Below are positions 37,592 to 46,382 of a DNA stretch of 64,000 nt, one piece after another. Below the pieces are notes generated by a model, which worked only from the letters and a program-made list of their open reading frames with translations, was not told the origin of the DNA and ran no database searches. The stretch is taken from assembly GCF_040655735.1 (NCBI RefSeq), contig NZ_JBFAKK010000011.1, positions 62,001 to 126,000 on the forward strand, written 5' to 3'. The DNA comes from Phytomonospora sp040655735 (GTDB taxonomy: Bacteria > Actinomycetota > Actinomycetes > Mycobacteriales > Micromonosporaceae). Within the stretch, counting starts at the first letter, position 1. Each line of letters opens with the position of its first letter. Both the position numbers and the translations under genes were made by a program.

Positions 37592-38011
37592 ATGGCGACC
37601 GCACAGCGGACGGCGCCCGCCGGATGGGTGCTGCGTGCGCTCGTGAGCGCGCACGTGGCCGCGATCTTCGGGCAGCCGGTCTTCGCCGGCGTCTACCTGA
37701 CCGGCGACTTCGACGCGCTGCGCTGGCACGCGCTCGGCGCCGACGTCGTCTTCTACATCGCCCTGGCGCAACTGATCGCGGCGATCGTGGTGTGGGTCCG
37801 GCTCCGGCGGGCCTGGCCCTTCGTCACCACCGCGGCCCTCGTGGCCGCCGAGACGGTGCAGTACCTGGCCGGCATGGAGGGGGCGCTGTGGCTGCATCTC
37901 CCGTTGGGCGTGCTGACCGTCGCCGCGCTCGCCGTGCTGTTCATCGCCGTGTGGCGCGGGCCCGTGCGGTCGATCGCGCCCAGGATCGCCGAGGAGGCCG
38001 ACGATGAGTGA
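37592..38011 (+). CDS. Four-helix membrane protein next to multicopper oxidase
   Basis: A 139-residue protein with four predicted membrane helices (LRALVSAHVAAIFGQPVF, VVFYIALAQLIAAIVVW, FVTTAALVAAETVQYLA and LPLGVLTVAALAVLFIAVW). The pattern of His residues inside helices (SAHVAA, LHLPLG) resembles small heme- or copper-linked membrane proteins, but no defined motif is met. It overlaps the oxidase start by 8 bases, so the two are translated together. It may be a membrane partner for the exported oxidase. Confidence 0.7.
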   Translation: MATAQRTAPAGWVLRALVSAHVAAIFGQPVFAGVYLTGDFDALRWHALGADVVFYIALAQLIAAIVVWVRLRRAWPFVTTAALVAAETVQYLAGMEGALWLHLPLGVLTVAALAVLFIAVWRGPVRSIAPRIAEEADDE

Positions 38012-39581
38012 CCGACTGTCCCGGCGACGGCTGCTCGGCATCGGCGGCGGGCTCGGCCTGATCGCGGCCGGATGGCTGTCGGCATCGGCCGCGTTGTCCC
38101 GCCGGCCACCGGTCACCGGTGCCGAGCTGCGCAGCGCCGTGCCGCTGCCGCCACCGTTCCAGGTGCCCCTGCCGATCCCCGGCGTGCTGCGTCCGACCGG
38201 TACGGCCGGCGGCGTCGACCGCTACGAGATCACCCAGCGTCCGGTGACCGCCGAGATCCTGCCCGGCGTCGGCACTCCGTTGTGGACCTACGACGGCACC
38301 TTCCCGGGCCCGACGATCGAGTCGCGGCGAGGCCGGCCGGTCACCGTCACGCACCGCAACGAACTGCCAGTCCCGACGGTCGTGCACCTCCACGGCGGGC
38401 GGACGCCGGCCGACTCCGACGGCTACCCGACCGACCTCGTCATCCCGGCGGGCTGGCAGGCACACGGCGGCCACGGCACCCACGCGATGCACGACCCCCG
38501 CGCGGTCGTCACCGACCTCACCCGCGACTACACCTTCCCCCTCGACCAGCGCCCGGCGCTGCTCTGGTACCACGACCACCGCATGGACTTCACCGCCCCG
38601 GCGATCTGGCGCGGCCTCGCCGGGCTGCACATCGTCCGCGACGACGACGAGGAGTCGCTCGGCCTGCCCGCAGGTCCCCGCGAGCTGCCGCTCATGATCA
38701 CCGACCGCGCGTTCGCCGCCGACGGGAGCCTCGACTACCCCTCCCTCGACCGGACGCTGCGCAGCGAACCGGGTGTCCTCGACCCCTACTTCGCCGGAGT
38801 CCTCGGCGACGTGATCCTGGTCAACGGCGCGCCCTGGCCGGTGTGCGAGGTCGACGCGGCCCGCCACCGGCTGCGGATCCTCAACGCCTCCAACGCCCGG
38901 CACTACGAACTCGAAGCGGTCACCGAGGACGGCCGCCGCCTCGACCTCGTCCAGGTCGGCGCCGACCAGGGCCTGCTCGCCGCGCCGGTCGCCCACCGGC
39001 TCCTGCCGATCGCGCCGGCCGAGCGCTACGACGTGGTCGTCGACTTCGCCGGTGTTCCGGTCGGCGGCATGGTCACGATCGTCAACCGGCTCGGGTCGGG
39101 CCGAACCCGCGAGGTGATGGCCTTCCGGGTCGCCCGTGAGGCCGCCGACGACAGCCGCGTGCCGGCGGTCCTGTCGCGAGACCTGCCCGACTGGCGGCGG
39201 TCGGAGGCGGCCGCGGTCCGCGAGTTCTCCTTCCGTGCCGGGCGGATGAACGGCGGCCACGGCTGGCTGATCGACGGGCTGCCCTTCGACCCCGCGCGCA
39301 CCGACGTCGCCGTCGGCCTCGGCGACGTCGAGGTGTGGCGGCTGGTCGCCGACATCCACCACCCGATCCACCTGCACCTGGTCGGCTTCCGCGTCCTCTC
39401 GCGCGGGGGACGGCCGCCGCTGCCGCACGACGCGGGCCTCAAGGACACCGTCTCGCTGCGGCCGGGCGAGTCGGCCGAGATCATCACGCGCTTCGACGGC
39501 TACCGCGGCCGCTACCTCTTCCACTGCCACAACGCCGAGCACGAGGACATGGGCATGATGGCCAACCTGGAGGTCACCTGA
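38004..39581 (+). CDS. Tat-exported multicopper oxidase
   Basis: A 525-residue multicopper oxidase with a Tat signal (SRRRLLGIGGGLGLIAAGWL) at residues 6-30. All four copper-binding clusters are present: HLHGG near 127, WYHDHR near 188, HPIHLHLVGF near 452, and HCHNAEHEDMGMM near 506, whose Cys, His and Met bind the type-1 copper. Three cupredoxin domains fit the length. The family couples one-electron oxidation of phenols, bilirubin or Cu(I) to O2 reduction, and the CotA/bilirubin-oxidase-like ordering fits best. Probably exported to the cell surface and controlled by the divergent LysR protein. Confidence 0.92.
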   Translation: MSDRLSRRRLLGIGGGLGLIAAGWLSASAALSRRPPVTGAELRSAVPLPPPFQVPLPIPGVLRPTGTAGGVDRYEITQRPVTAEILPGVGTPLWTYDGTFPGPTIESRRGRPVTVTHRNELPVPTVVHLHGGRTPADSDGYPTDLVIPAGWQAHGGHGTHAMHDPRAVVTDLTRDYTFPLDQRPALLWYHDHRMDFTAPAIWRGLAGLHIVRDDDEESLGLPAGPRELPLMITDRAFAADGSLDYPSLDRTLRSEPGVLDPYFAGVLGDVILVNGAPWPVCEVDAARHRLRILNASNARHYELEAVTEDGRRLDLVQVGADQGLLAAPVAHRLLPIAPAERYDVVVDFAGVPVGGMVTIVNRLGSGRTREVMAFRVAREAADDSRVPAVLSRDLPDWRRSEAAAVREFSFRAGRMNGGHGWLIDGLPFDPARTDVAVGLGDVEVWRLVADIHHPIHLHLVGFRVLSRGGRPPLPHDAGLKDTVSLRPGESAEIITRFDGYRGRYLFHCHNAEHEDMGMMANLEVT

Positions 39582-39643
39582 GCCGGGGGCGAATCGGCCG
39601 AATTCATCCGGGACCGGCCGGTCAACGCGGATCATGGCTTGTC

Positions 39644-40243
39644 ATGGGCATCGTGACACCGGGTTTCCACGGCAAACGCCGCACCGACTCCGATCGGGTG
39701 CCGCCCGGCCAGTACCTGACCGACGACTTCCCGGTCCTGTCGGCCGGCCCCACGCCGCGCGTCTCGCGCGACTCGTGGGAGCTGGCCGTCATCACCGAGT
39801 CGGGCGAGCGCGCGTCCTGGTCGTGGGAGGAGTTCACGGCGCTGCCGCAGGAGACCCCCACCGTCGACATCCACTGCGTGACGCGCTGGTCGAAGCTCGA
39901 CACGTCCTGGGAGGGGGTGTCCCTCGACGTGCTGCTCGCCGACGTCGAGTCGGCCGCCGACTACGCCGTCGTGCACGCCTACGGCGGCTACACCGCGAAC
40001 CTGCCGCTGGAGGACCTCCTCGACGGGAAGGCGTGGATCGCGCACCGCTTCGACGGCGAGGACCTGCATCCCGAGCACGGCGGGCCCGCGCGGCTGGTGG
40101 TCCCGCACCTCTACTTCTGGAAGTCGGCGAAGTGGGTGCGCGCGATCGAACTGACCTTGTCCGACGAGCCCGGGTTCTGGGAGACCGCCGGGTATCACAA
40201 CTACGGGGATCCATGGCGGGAAGAGCGCTACCAGCTGGACTAG
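39644..40243 (+). CDS. Sulfite-oxidase-like molybdopterin oxidoreductase
   Basis: A 199-residue protein of the sulfite oxidase/YedY superfamily, reduced to the molybdopterin-binding domain. C78 in DIHCVTRWSK is the expected molybdenum ligand. Further family landmarks are LDVLLADVE, VVHAYGGYTANLPLEDLL, HGGPARLVVPHLYFWKSAKWV and the terminal PGFWETAGYHNYGDPW. No signal peptide is present, so it acts in the cytoplasm. It is the first gene of a tight trio with an FNR-like flavoprotein and a DUF6510 protein, a set I know from actinobacteria. The substrate is undefined. Confidence 0.88.
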   Translation: MGIVTPGFHGKRRTDSDRVPPGQYLTDDFPVLSAGPTPRVSRDSWELAVITESGERASWSWEEFTALPQETPTVDIHCVTRWSKLDTSWEGVSLDVLLADVESAADYAVVHAYGGYTANLPLEDLLDGKAWIAHRFDGEDLHPEHGGPARLVVPHLYFWKSAKWVRAIELTLSDEPGFWETAGYHNYGDPWREERYQLD

Positions 40244-40965
40244 TCGCGCGTCGGGGCTGGCGCACCGCGCGGCTGGCGTCGTTTCGCGAGGAAACGCCGA
40301 CGGCGCGGACGCTGGTGCTGGAGGTGCCGGGGTGGCCGGGGCATCTGGCGGGGCAGCACGTCGACGTCCGGCTCACCGCCGAGGACGGGTACAGCGCCGA
40401 GCGCGCCTACTCGCTGGCCGGGCCGGCGGTCGGGGAGCGGATCGAGCTGACGGTCCAGGCGCTGCCCGACGGGGAGGTGTCGCCGTTTCTGGCCGGTGCC
40501 TTCGCCCTCGGCGATCCGGTGGAGATCCGCGGGCCGGTCGGCGGCTGGTTCACCTGGCGGCCGGAGGAGACCGCGCCGGTGCTGCTGGTCGCGGGCGGAT
40601 CAGGGGTCGTGCCGCTGGCGGCGATGGTGCGGGCGCGTCGGGCGTCGGGGAGCCGGGCGGGGTTCCGGCTCGTCTACTCGGTGCGAACGCCCGAGGACGT
40701 GTTCTACCGCGAGGAGCTGACCCGGCCGGTGGTCGACGGCGTCGAGACGACCGTGCTGTTCACGCGAGCGGCGCCGCCGGGCGCTTCGCGGGGGCCGGGG
40801 CGCATCACGGCCGCCGACCTCGGCGCGCACGGCTGGCCGCCGGAGTTCGAGCCGCATTGCTTCGTGTGCGGGCCGACCGGTTTCGTCGAGACCGTCGCCG
40901 ACATCCTCGTCGCCGTCGGCCACTCGCCCGACCGGATCAAGACCGAGCGCTTCGGAGGCCGCTGA
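40213..40965 (+). CDS. FAD/NAD(P)-binding ferredoxin-reductase-like protein
   Basis: A 250-residue flavoprotein reductase of the FNR superfamily. The FAD motif RAYSLA is near residue 62, the NAD(P)-binding GGSGVVPL near 125, and CGPTGFVE near the end. No [2Fe-2S] domain is attached, so electrons must pass to a partner, plausibly the upstream molybdopterin protein. The ATG at 40213 lies inside the end of that gene (31-base overlap), and its stop overlaps the next ATG, so all three are coupled. Confidence 0.88.
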   Translation: MAGRALPAGLVARRGWRTARLASFREETPTARTLVLEVPGWPGHLAGQHVDVRLTAEDGYSAERAYSLAGPAVGERIELTVQALPDGEVSPFLAGAFALGDPVEIRGPVGGWFTWRPEETAPVLLVAGGSGVVPLAAMVRARRASGSRAGFRLVYSVRTPEDVFYREELTRPVVDGVETTVLFTRAAPPGASRGPGRITAADLGAHGWPPEFEPHCFVCGPTGFVETVADILVAVGHSPDRIKTERFGGR

Positions 40966-41225
40966 TGACCACTCTGGACGGCAACGTACTCGCCGGGCCG
41001 CTCGCCGAGATCTTCGCGCGGGACATGACCGGGGCTCGGGGGCGCTGCGGGAACTGCTCGCGCACGGGCGCGCTGGCGACCCTCGTCGTCTACACCGACG
41101 CGCCGGGGCTGGTCGCGCGCTGTCCGGGCTGCGCGCACGTCACCGTCCGGATCACCCGGACCGCCGAGGGGACCTGCCTCGACCTTTCGGGGCTGGCGTT
41201 CCTGCGCATTCCCGACGAGCGGTGA
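40965..41225 (+). CDS. DUF6510 zinc-ribbon protein
   Basis: An 86-residue protein with two CxxC pairs (GRCGNCSRTG and ARCPGCAHVT) forming one zinc ribbon. It matches the family annotated as DUF6510. Its ATG overlaps the stop of the reductase gene. It probably assists assembly or electron transfer in the molybdopterin module, which is inferred only from constant neighbourhood. Confidence 0.82.
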   Translation: MTTLDGNVLAGPLAEIFARDMTGARGRCGNCSRTGALATLVVYTDAPGLVARCPGCAHVTVRITRTAEGTCLDLSGLAFLRIPDER

Positions 41226-41369
41226 GCCGCTACTGACGCAAATGCGACTGCGCAACCTCCACCCGTGCCGACGTGACGGAGGCAGAATGAGGCTGTCGGC
41301 CGGTGGCGCCAGCGGGTCGCCCGCCGGGTCCTCCGCGTCGGCTGCACCCACTGCGACTAGGGGGAATAC

Positions 41370-41915
41370 ATGCTCTCCGACTTCCAGCAGCGCAAGGTGG
41401 ACCGCTGTTTCAGGCACTTCGACATCAACGGCGACGGATTCATCGACGTCCGGGACGGCGGCAAGCTCGCCCAGGCGTTCATCAACGGGCTCGGGCCGAC
41501 CGACCCGATCGTCCAGACGGTGGTTCACGAGCGGGTCGACCTGTACTACCGGCAGCTGGCGAAGGCGATCGACGCCGACAAGGACGGCCGGATCTCCGGC
41601 GAGGAGTTCCGCCACGTCTTCGACACGACCATCCTCACCGCGCCCGAGGGCTATGAGCGCTACCTGAGGCCCCTTGTCGACGTGGTGTTCAGCTGCTGCG
41701 ACGCCGACGGCGACGGCAAGATCGACCGGCGTGAGTTCCTCTCGATGCAGACGCTCCTCGGCACCGAGGATGAGGACGCGCGGGAGGCCTTCAAACGGCT
41801 CGACTCCGACGGCGACGGGCGCATCTCGCGGGGCGAGTTCACCGCCGCCGCGCGTGAGTACTACACCGGCGACGAGCGCGACTCCGCCGGGAGCTGGTTG
41901 TTCGGGAAGGTTTAG
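41370..41915 (+). CDS. Four-EF-hand calcium-binding protein (calerythrin-like)
   Basis: A 181-residue cytoplasmic EF-hand protein. All four loops are canonical, with Asp or Asn at the liganding positions and an acidic or near-acidic residue at position 12: 18-29 (DINGDGFIDVRD), 67-78 (DADKDGRISGEE), 110-121 (DADGDGKIDRRE) and 144-155 (DSDGDGRISRGE). The layout matches calerythrin and CabC-type actinobacterial calcium buffers or sensors, linked to calcium homeostasis and differentiation. It stands alone and ends at a shared hairpin. Confidence 0.9.
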   Translation: MLSDFQQRKVDRCFRHFDINGDGFIDVRDGGKLAQAFINGLGPTDPIVQTVVHERVDLYYRQLAKAIDADKDGRISGEEFRHVFDTTILTAPEGYERYLRPLVDVVFSCCDADGDGKIDRREFLSMQTLLGTEDEDAREAFKRLDSDGDGRISRGEFTAAAREYYTGDERDSAGSWLFGKV

Positions 41916-41927
41916 GGCTTTTGGTCG

Positions 41928-41960
41928 CCGCCGTCCGTGTCCTGTCGGTGCGGACGGCGG
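41928..41960. terminator. Bidirectional hairpin terminator
   Basis: A 10-bp stem (41928-41937 with 41951-41960) and 13-base loop sits between the convergent stops of the EF-hand and NUDIX genes; A/T-rich bases follow on the minus strand. Confidence 0.7.
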
Positions 41961-41962
41961 AA

Positions 41963-43012
41963 CTACGACCAGATGAAGAAGAGGATCGAGGCGAGTAGCC
42001 CGACCAGACCGACGATCAGGCCCCAGAACTCCAGCGACCGCCCGCGGAAGAGCGCGATGACGCCGTCGGTGCCAGGAGGGCTGAGACTGAGGGCCAGGCC
42101 GCCGATGCCTTCGGGGAGTCGGCAGGCGAGATCGTGAAGGGCCTTGAGGTTCAGTGTCTGCCCTTCGACGGCCGAGTGTTCCGACAGCAGGTGACGCTCG
42201 CTGATCCAGCGGGCGTGCGGTCCGACGGGGATGTCGCCTCGGCTCGACCGGAGGTGGAAGAACTTCATCCGGTACGCGGTGGCGGCGCCATAGGTGCGGG
42301 AGACCTGCGTCGTCTCGACGGTTCCGAGTTCGACGAGCTCGTCGAAGGCTGGGTCGAAGACGAACCGCGGCAGTTCCTCGTTGAGTTCGCGCAGGGCTGT
42401 CGCCCGCAGGTCGTGGTCGCCCGAACGCCGGTGGCCGCCGGGAAGCTGGAACTGGCCGGCGATGTCGTCGTGCAGGACGAGGTAGACGGTGCCGTATTTG
42501 CGGGTGCGGCGGTTGACGAGGACCTGTGCCACCTCGACCCTGCGAAGAGGCGCCGCGCTCGGGTCTCTGCACAGCCGCCTGCGTTCGAGCAAGTAGAGAA
42601 ACTGAGCCCCCGCGAGGGCCTGGTCACCGGAGTAGGGCGGATCGACCGTCCCCGGCCTCGACCAGTCCTCCAGTATCGGAGCCTTCTCCGCGATGTGATG
42701 CGCGAGGCTGCTCAGGAACAGGTGGGCCGCCGGAGCCGCGGCCTTGACCGTGGTGACACCGGGCGTGGACTCGGCGATCCGCAGTACCCCGAATCCGGCG
42801 AGGAGCTCCACCAGGATGTTCCCCGAAGCGGTCGGCAGCGGTGCTCGGTCCCCGGACCTCGAACAGAGTTCTTGAACGCTGACCGGGCTCTCGTCGTGGC
42901 CGGGCACGGACTTGATGAAGGCGGTCAGCGTCTTGCGGTAATCGTCGATCATCATGTGGAAACCAAGCTTGTCGGGACTTCTCAACGAAGTACGCTCGGA
43001 CACGACTTTCAT
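41963..43012 (-). CDS. Membrane-anchored, diverged NUDIX protein
   Basis: A 349-residue protein in three parts. Residues 20-120 are helical and may be a winged-helix-like module (DDYRKTLTAFIKSV, then GNILVELLAGFGVLRI). The middle is a NUDIX fold with the box GGHRRSGDH...ATALRELNEELP at 192-215. The Glu at the seventh box position is His and the Gly-Uaa end is Pro-Arg, but the metal-binding REx2EE core is kept. The last 21 residues are one membrane helix. The ATG at 43012 has no ribosome site; ATG 42955 is an alternative. It is divergent from a kinase/radical-SAM/HD operon and shares its control region. Substrate unknown; probably nucleotide-like. Confidence 0.7.
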   Translation of the reverse strand: MKVVSERTSLRSPDKLGFHMMIDDYRKTLTAFIKSVPGHDESPVSVQELCSRSGDRAPLPTASGNILVELLAGFGVLRIAESTPGVTTVKAAAPAAHLFLSSLAHHIAEKAPILEDWSRPGTVDPPYSGDQALAGAQFLYLLERRRLCRDPSAAPLRRVEVAQVLVNRRTRKYGTVYLVLHDDIAGQFQLPGGHRRSGDHDLRATALRELNEELPRFVFDPAFDELVELGTVETTQVSRTYGAATAYRMKFFHLRSSRGDIPVGPHARWISERHLLSEHSAVEGQTLNLKALHDLACRLPEGIGGLALSLSPPGTDGVIALFRGRSLEFWGLIVGLVGLLASILFFIWS

Positions 43013-43318
43013 TGTCAGGGACGCGACAGGATCAATATATTGAACTGTGCAACTTGAATTGCATTGATATCTGTGATCGTACCGTCCGGCGATCAATACT
43101 TCGACCCTCGACAATGTCCGCTTTGAGGTATTTGATCGCGCAGATCGTGAGAAATATCAGCCCACGACACGCCGTAGTGAGAGGTTGCGTGCCGCCCACC
43201 TTTGGTCCACCATGGGATGTGGCGAGGTTGGGGCTCGTTTCAGTGGAGGTCGGACCAATAGAATCACGACGTTGCTTCGTATCAGTGTGGGGCGAAGTTG
43301 TGTCGCAATGGGGGGCAC
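43013..43318. promoter_or_regulatory. AT-rich divergent control region
   Basis: This 306-base region between the NUDIX and kinase genes is clearly richer in A and T than its surroundings, especially 43028-43075. For the rightward operon, TTGATC (43132-43137) and TATCAG (43155-43160) are 17 bases apart and form a plausible promoter; a TAGAAT (43259-43264) is a second candidate -10. The palindrome-like gatcaatatattgaac near 43028-43043 could be an operator or the leftward -10 region. Confidence 0.45.
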
Positions 43319-45193
43319 ATGCAGATCATTGGAAGTCACCCGGCTATTACCGGTGGAGATATCCGGCGCCTTGTGTCGTCCTTACCGATCTCGCGTCCAG
43401 TAGGCGGTGAACACGCCGAGACGGTCCGGCTCTTAGCCGGGGGATACAGCGGTTCGCTGGTGGCCCTCGTCTGGCCGGGTGCCGCCGATCCACTTGTCGT
43501 CAAGTGCGGACCCCAGGAACAGATCATCGCCGAGCACTCGCGCAGGCGGGAATACGAGGGCGAGGACACCTGGCTGCACCGTGAAGGGCTTGATGGTATT
43601 TCCGATCCAGTCGAGGTGTCCGTCGGAGGTAAGGACGTCGTCTGGCGGGTGATCGCCTACCGGTACATCGGTGCGCGAAGCTTCGAGGAGCTGACGCATT
43701 TCAGTGACTTTGAGGGGTTCGTGAAGACCTATCTGTGGAGTGCCAACAGGGACGTCGCCGCCTCCGACGACACTCTGCGAGCCTGCTTCCGCGCCATAAG
43801 CGCCAAGCTCGGTACCTCCCACACGTCGACGACCGCTCTGTCCCAGCCGTTGACCAGGTATCTCGGCGCCATTCGGTGGGACTCGGGCATTCTCGCGGTG
43901 CTCAACACCGCGAAGTCCTTCTGCCCCGATCTACCGAATCTCAACGGATTCAGGGAGTGGTGGGACGAGCAGGTCTCGACCGTGCGGCTCGCTCCCGTCC
44001 ACGACGACCGAAAACTTCATGGGGACGCCAGGTTCGCCAACGTTCTCGTCGACTCCGTTCACGCCGAGGTCGAGGTGATCGACTTCGAGCACGTCAAACG
44101 GGGTCACGTCTTCGAGGACTTCGCGCGCTTCGAGATGGACCTGCTGTTTCGGACCGTGCCGCGGGTGGACGACGACTCCCAGGAGCTCGACCGCTCGGAG
44201 ATGATCGGGGTCCTGGACTTCCTGCTACGCGATGGCCTCTTCTTCGAGACGGAGGATCGCGACGAGCCCCGGCACCTCAAGTGCTTCAGGCTCTGGCGGC
44301 ACTCGATGTCGCAGGTTCTCCCGCAGATCGTCCAGCCCGGCGCGCTCATGATGTACCGCTGGTTCCTGCTGCGCGAATGTCTGAAGCGGACGCGATGGCT
44401 GGACACCGACATCACGGCGGTCGTCTACACCATCTGTGCGTTGCGAAAGCACTTGTCCGGTGATGCGGGGACCGCTGCTTGGATCTCGACGGCGCCACAG
44501 ACCATTGCTTCGGCGCTGCACTGCCAGGCGGTCTATGCCGCCACTCCCGGCAGCGAACGCCGGGTGAACAACCGACGCAACCAAGCCAAGAAGGCGGCGA
44601 TCGCAGGGCCGCCGAAGCGCATATCGACGATCCGGCTCCTCGCCGAGACCGGGCAGTCCTACCTCTCGCCGCGCGGAGTCCTCCACGACGAGGTCGAGGA
44701 CGCGCTGGCGAACGGCTCGGGCCTCCAGATCGTGATCTGCAACCCCGCCGTGCCCGAGTACTTCGGTCTGTCGGAAAGCTATGGGAGGTCGGACGACGGT
44801 GCCTACCAGGCTCATCCGGACCTGCTGAGCAAGACCCAGGAGAGCATCCGCGGGTACAGCATGCTCCGCCAGGAGTACGGGAACCGTATCGAGCTGCGAC
44901 TCAGTCGCTTCGGGCTGGGCGCAACGGTGCTCCTGACCCACGACGCCTCCTTCTACGAGCCCTACTTCAGGGTCCCGCGGGCCCTTCGCCAGCGGCATCT
45001 CTTCGACTCATTCGAGTTGCAGTTCGATGCCGCGGGGGCGCACAGCAGGCGGCTACTGGAAGGCACCTTCGACTTCTATTGGCACAACTCCGATGAGGTC
45101 GACGACATCACGCTGCGTTCGGCTGCCTATGACGACCTGAAGGCCGCGTTCCTGGCGCTGTGGAATCGAGCACGCAATGACAGATACGGCTGA
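43319..45193 (+). CDS. APH-fold kinase with extra C-terminal domain
   Basis: A 624-residue protein. Residues 1-390 have the aminoglycoside-phosphotransferase/choline-kinase fold. The ATP-binding Lys is K62 in LVVKCG, the catalytic loop is HGDARFAN (H234, D236, N241) and the metal Asp is D255 in VIDFEH. The C-terminal 200 residues form a separate domain opening with RLLAETGQSYLSPRGVL and LQIVICNPAVPE, reminiscent of PLD-like or DUF5919-type Rossmannoid modules. A GGGGGG site precedes the ATG. The gene overlaps the radical SAM gene by 17 bases. It may phosphorylate a small molecule or nucleotide; antibiotic resistance is less likely given its partners. Confidence 0.72.
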   Translation: MQIIGSHPAITGGDIRRLVSSLPISRPVGGEHAETVRLLAGGYSGSLVALVWPGAADPLVVKCGPQEQIIAEHSRRREYEGEDTWLHREGLDGISDPVEVSVGGKDVVWRVIAYRYIGARSFEELTHFSDFEGFVKTYLWSANRDVAASDDTLRACFRAISAKLGTSHTSTTALSQPLTRYLGAIRWDSGILAVLNTAKSFCPDLPNLNGFREWWDEQVSTVRLAPVHDDRKLHGDARFANVLVDSVHAEVEVIDFEHVKRGHVFEDFARFEMDLLFRTVPRVDDDSQELDRSEMIGVLDFLLRDGLFFETEDRDEPRHLKCFRLWRHSMSQVLPQIVQPGALMMYRWFLLRECLKRTRWLDTDITAVVYTICALRKHLSGDAGTAAWISTAPQTIASALHCQAVYAATPGSERRVNNRRNQAKKAAIAGPPKRISTIRLLAETGQSYLSPRGVLHDEVEDALANGSGLQIVICNPAVPEYFGLSESYGRSDDGAYQAHPDLLSKTQESIRGYSMLRQEYGNRIELRLSRFGLGATVLLTHDASFYEPYFRVPRALRQRHLFDSFELQFDAAGAHSRRLLEGTFDFYWHNSDEVDDITLRSAAYDDLKAAFLALWNRARNDRYG

Positions 45194-46382
45194 ACGTGAC
45201 CGGCCCCCTCTGATCGCCGAGCACGACACCTGGATCAGCGTCGATCCCGTCGTCGGTTGCCCGGCTCAATGTCGGTACTGCTACCTGGGCAAGCTGGGTC
45301 TGACAAGGTCCAAGCCTCTGCTCAGGCGGGAACCGAGACTGCTGGCGGGGGACCTCCACTCCTACTTGCACGGCCGCCGGGCCGAACTCATCGACCCGGC
45401 GACCGACCAGACCCCGATCTGTGTCGGCAACTACACCGACATGCAGATGACGCCGCAGAACAGGTCGGCGACCGTGGCGATCATCGCGGAACTGACGGCC
45501 AGGTTCCGGCCGCGGCCGCTGGTGCTGATAACCAAAGCGCGCCTCTCGGCTTCGGTGGTGGAGCGCCTCGACGGTTTCGGCTGGCCCATCACCTGGTTCC
45601 TTAGCCAGTCCTTCGCGACGGGAGAACTTGAGCGACTGGAGAACGGGCCCATCGCCGACTTCGAGGGCACTCTCGCCAATGCTCGGCTGGTGTCATCGTC
45701 GCGCCATCAGCGCGCGGTGCACTTCTGGCGTCCTTTCGTGGTCGAGCTGTCCTCGATCTCGGCGGGCCGGGACGAGGTGGTCGGTCGGCTCAAAGGATCG
45801 GGCATGGCCTGTTCGGTGGTCGTCGGTTTCCAGCGCGGTCCGGGCGTGCCTCTGGACGACGAGAGGTTGTCCTCCCTGCTGCCGTCGGTCTTTGCGGTCC
45901 CGGGCGACGGAGAGGTCTTCGACCACGCCGGCTGGCGCCAGGTCCGTGCGGCCGCCAAGAGGCACCGGTATCCGGTCTACCGGCACAGTTCCTGCGCGAT
46001 CGCGCGCGTTGCCGGACGAGCCGAGGCGCTGGGGACATGGCGGGCGGAGTCGGCGGCGGAGCGGTGTCTTCCCTGCCAGTGTCCCGTCGGGCAGCGGACG
46101 CTGTGCGACTTCCGAAAGGCGACGAGTCGGCCGACGCGGTCCGAGGGCGAGCGCTTCTCGCGACGGGTGGCCGCTTTCCTGGGACTGAAGGACCGGCTCG
46201 TCGCTTACGACGATTCGACACGTTCGCTGCGGATCGAGGCCGCCGTCGGCGAGTACGACTTCAACACGGTCCTCCACGCTGCGAAGGGCGCGTTCCTTCC
46301 CACGGTCCGCGCGTTCATCGGGCAGAAGGCCTGGCACGGCCCGTTCATCTCACAACCGCTAGACAGACAGGATCAGGAATGA
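45177..46382 (+). CDS. Radical SAM protein, spore-photoproduct-lyase-like
   Basis: A 401-residue radical SAM enzyme. C28, C32 and C35 in CPAQCRYCYL bind the [4Fe-4S] cluster that cleaves SAM; the following Tyr-Leu and the later VLITKARLS and WFLSQSFA are in the style of spore photoproduct lyase and related DNA- or nucleotide-acting proteins. A second cysteine group near the C-terminus (HSSCAIA, then CLPCQCPVG and TLCDF) could hold an auxiliary cluster. It starts inside the kinase gene and its stop overlaps the HD gene start (ATGA), so all three are co-translated. Substrate unknown; nucleic acid or nucleotide is my best inference. Confidence 0.8.
   Translation: MTDTAERDRPPLIAEHDTWISVDPVVGCPAQCRYCYLGKLGLTRSKPLLRREPRLLAGDLHSYLHGRRAELIDPATDQTPICVGNYTDMQMTPQNRSATVAIIAELTARFRPRPLVLITKARLSASVVERLDGFGWPITWFLSQSFATGELERLENGPIADFEGTLANARLVSSSRHQRAVHFWRPFVVELSSISAGRDEVVGRLKGSGMACSVVVGFQRGPGVPLDDERLSSLLPSVFAVPGDGEVFDHAGWRQVRAAAKRHRYPVYRHSSCAIARVAGRAEALGTWRAESAAERCLPCQCPVGQRTLCDFRKATSRPTRSEGERFSRRVAAFLGLKDRLVAYDDSTRSLRIEAAVGEYDFNTVLHAAKGAFLPTVRAFIGQKAWHGPFISQPLDRQDQE

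Noticed and set aside
43319..45193. Aminoglycoside resistance kinase
   Set aside because: The APH fold is present, but the extra domain and coupling to radical SAM and HD genes argue for another role.
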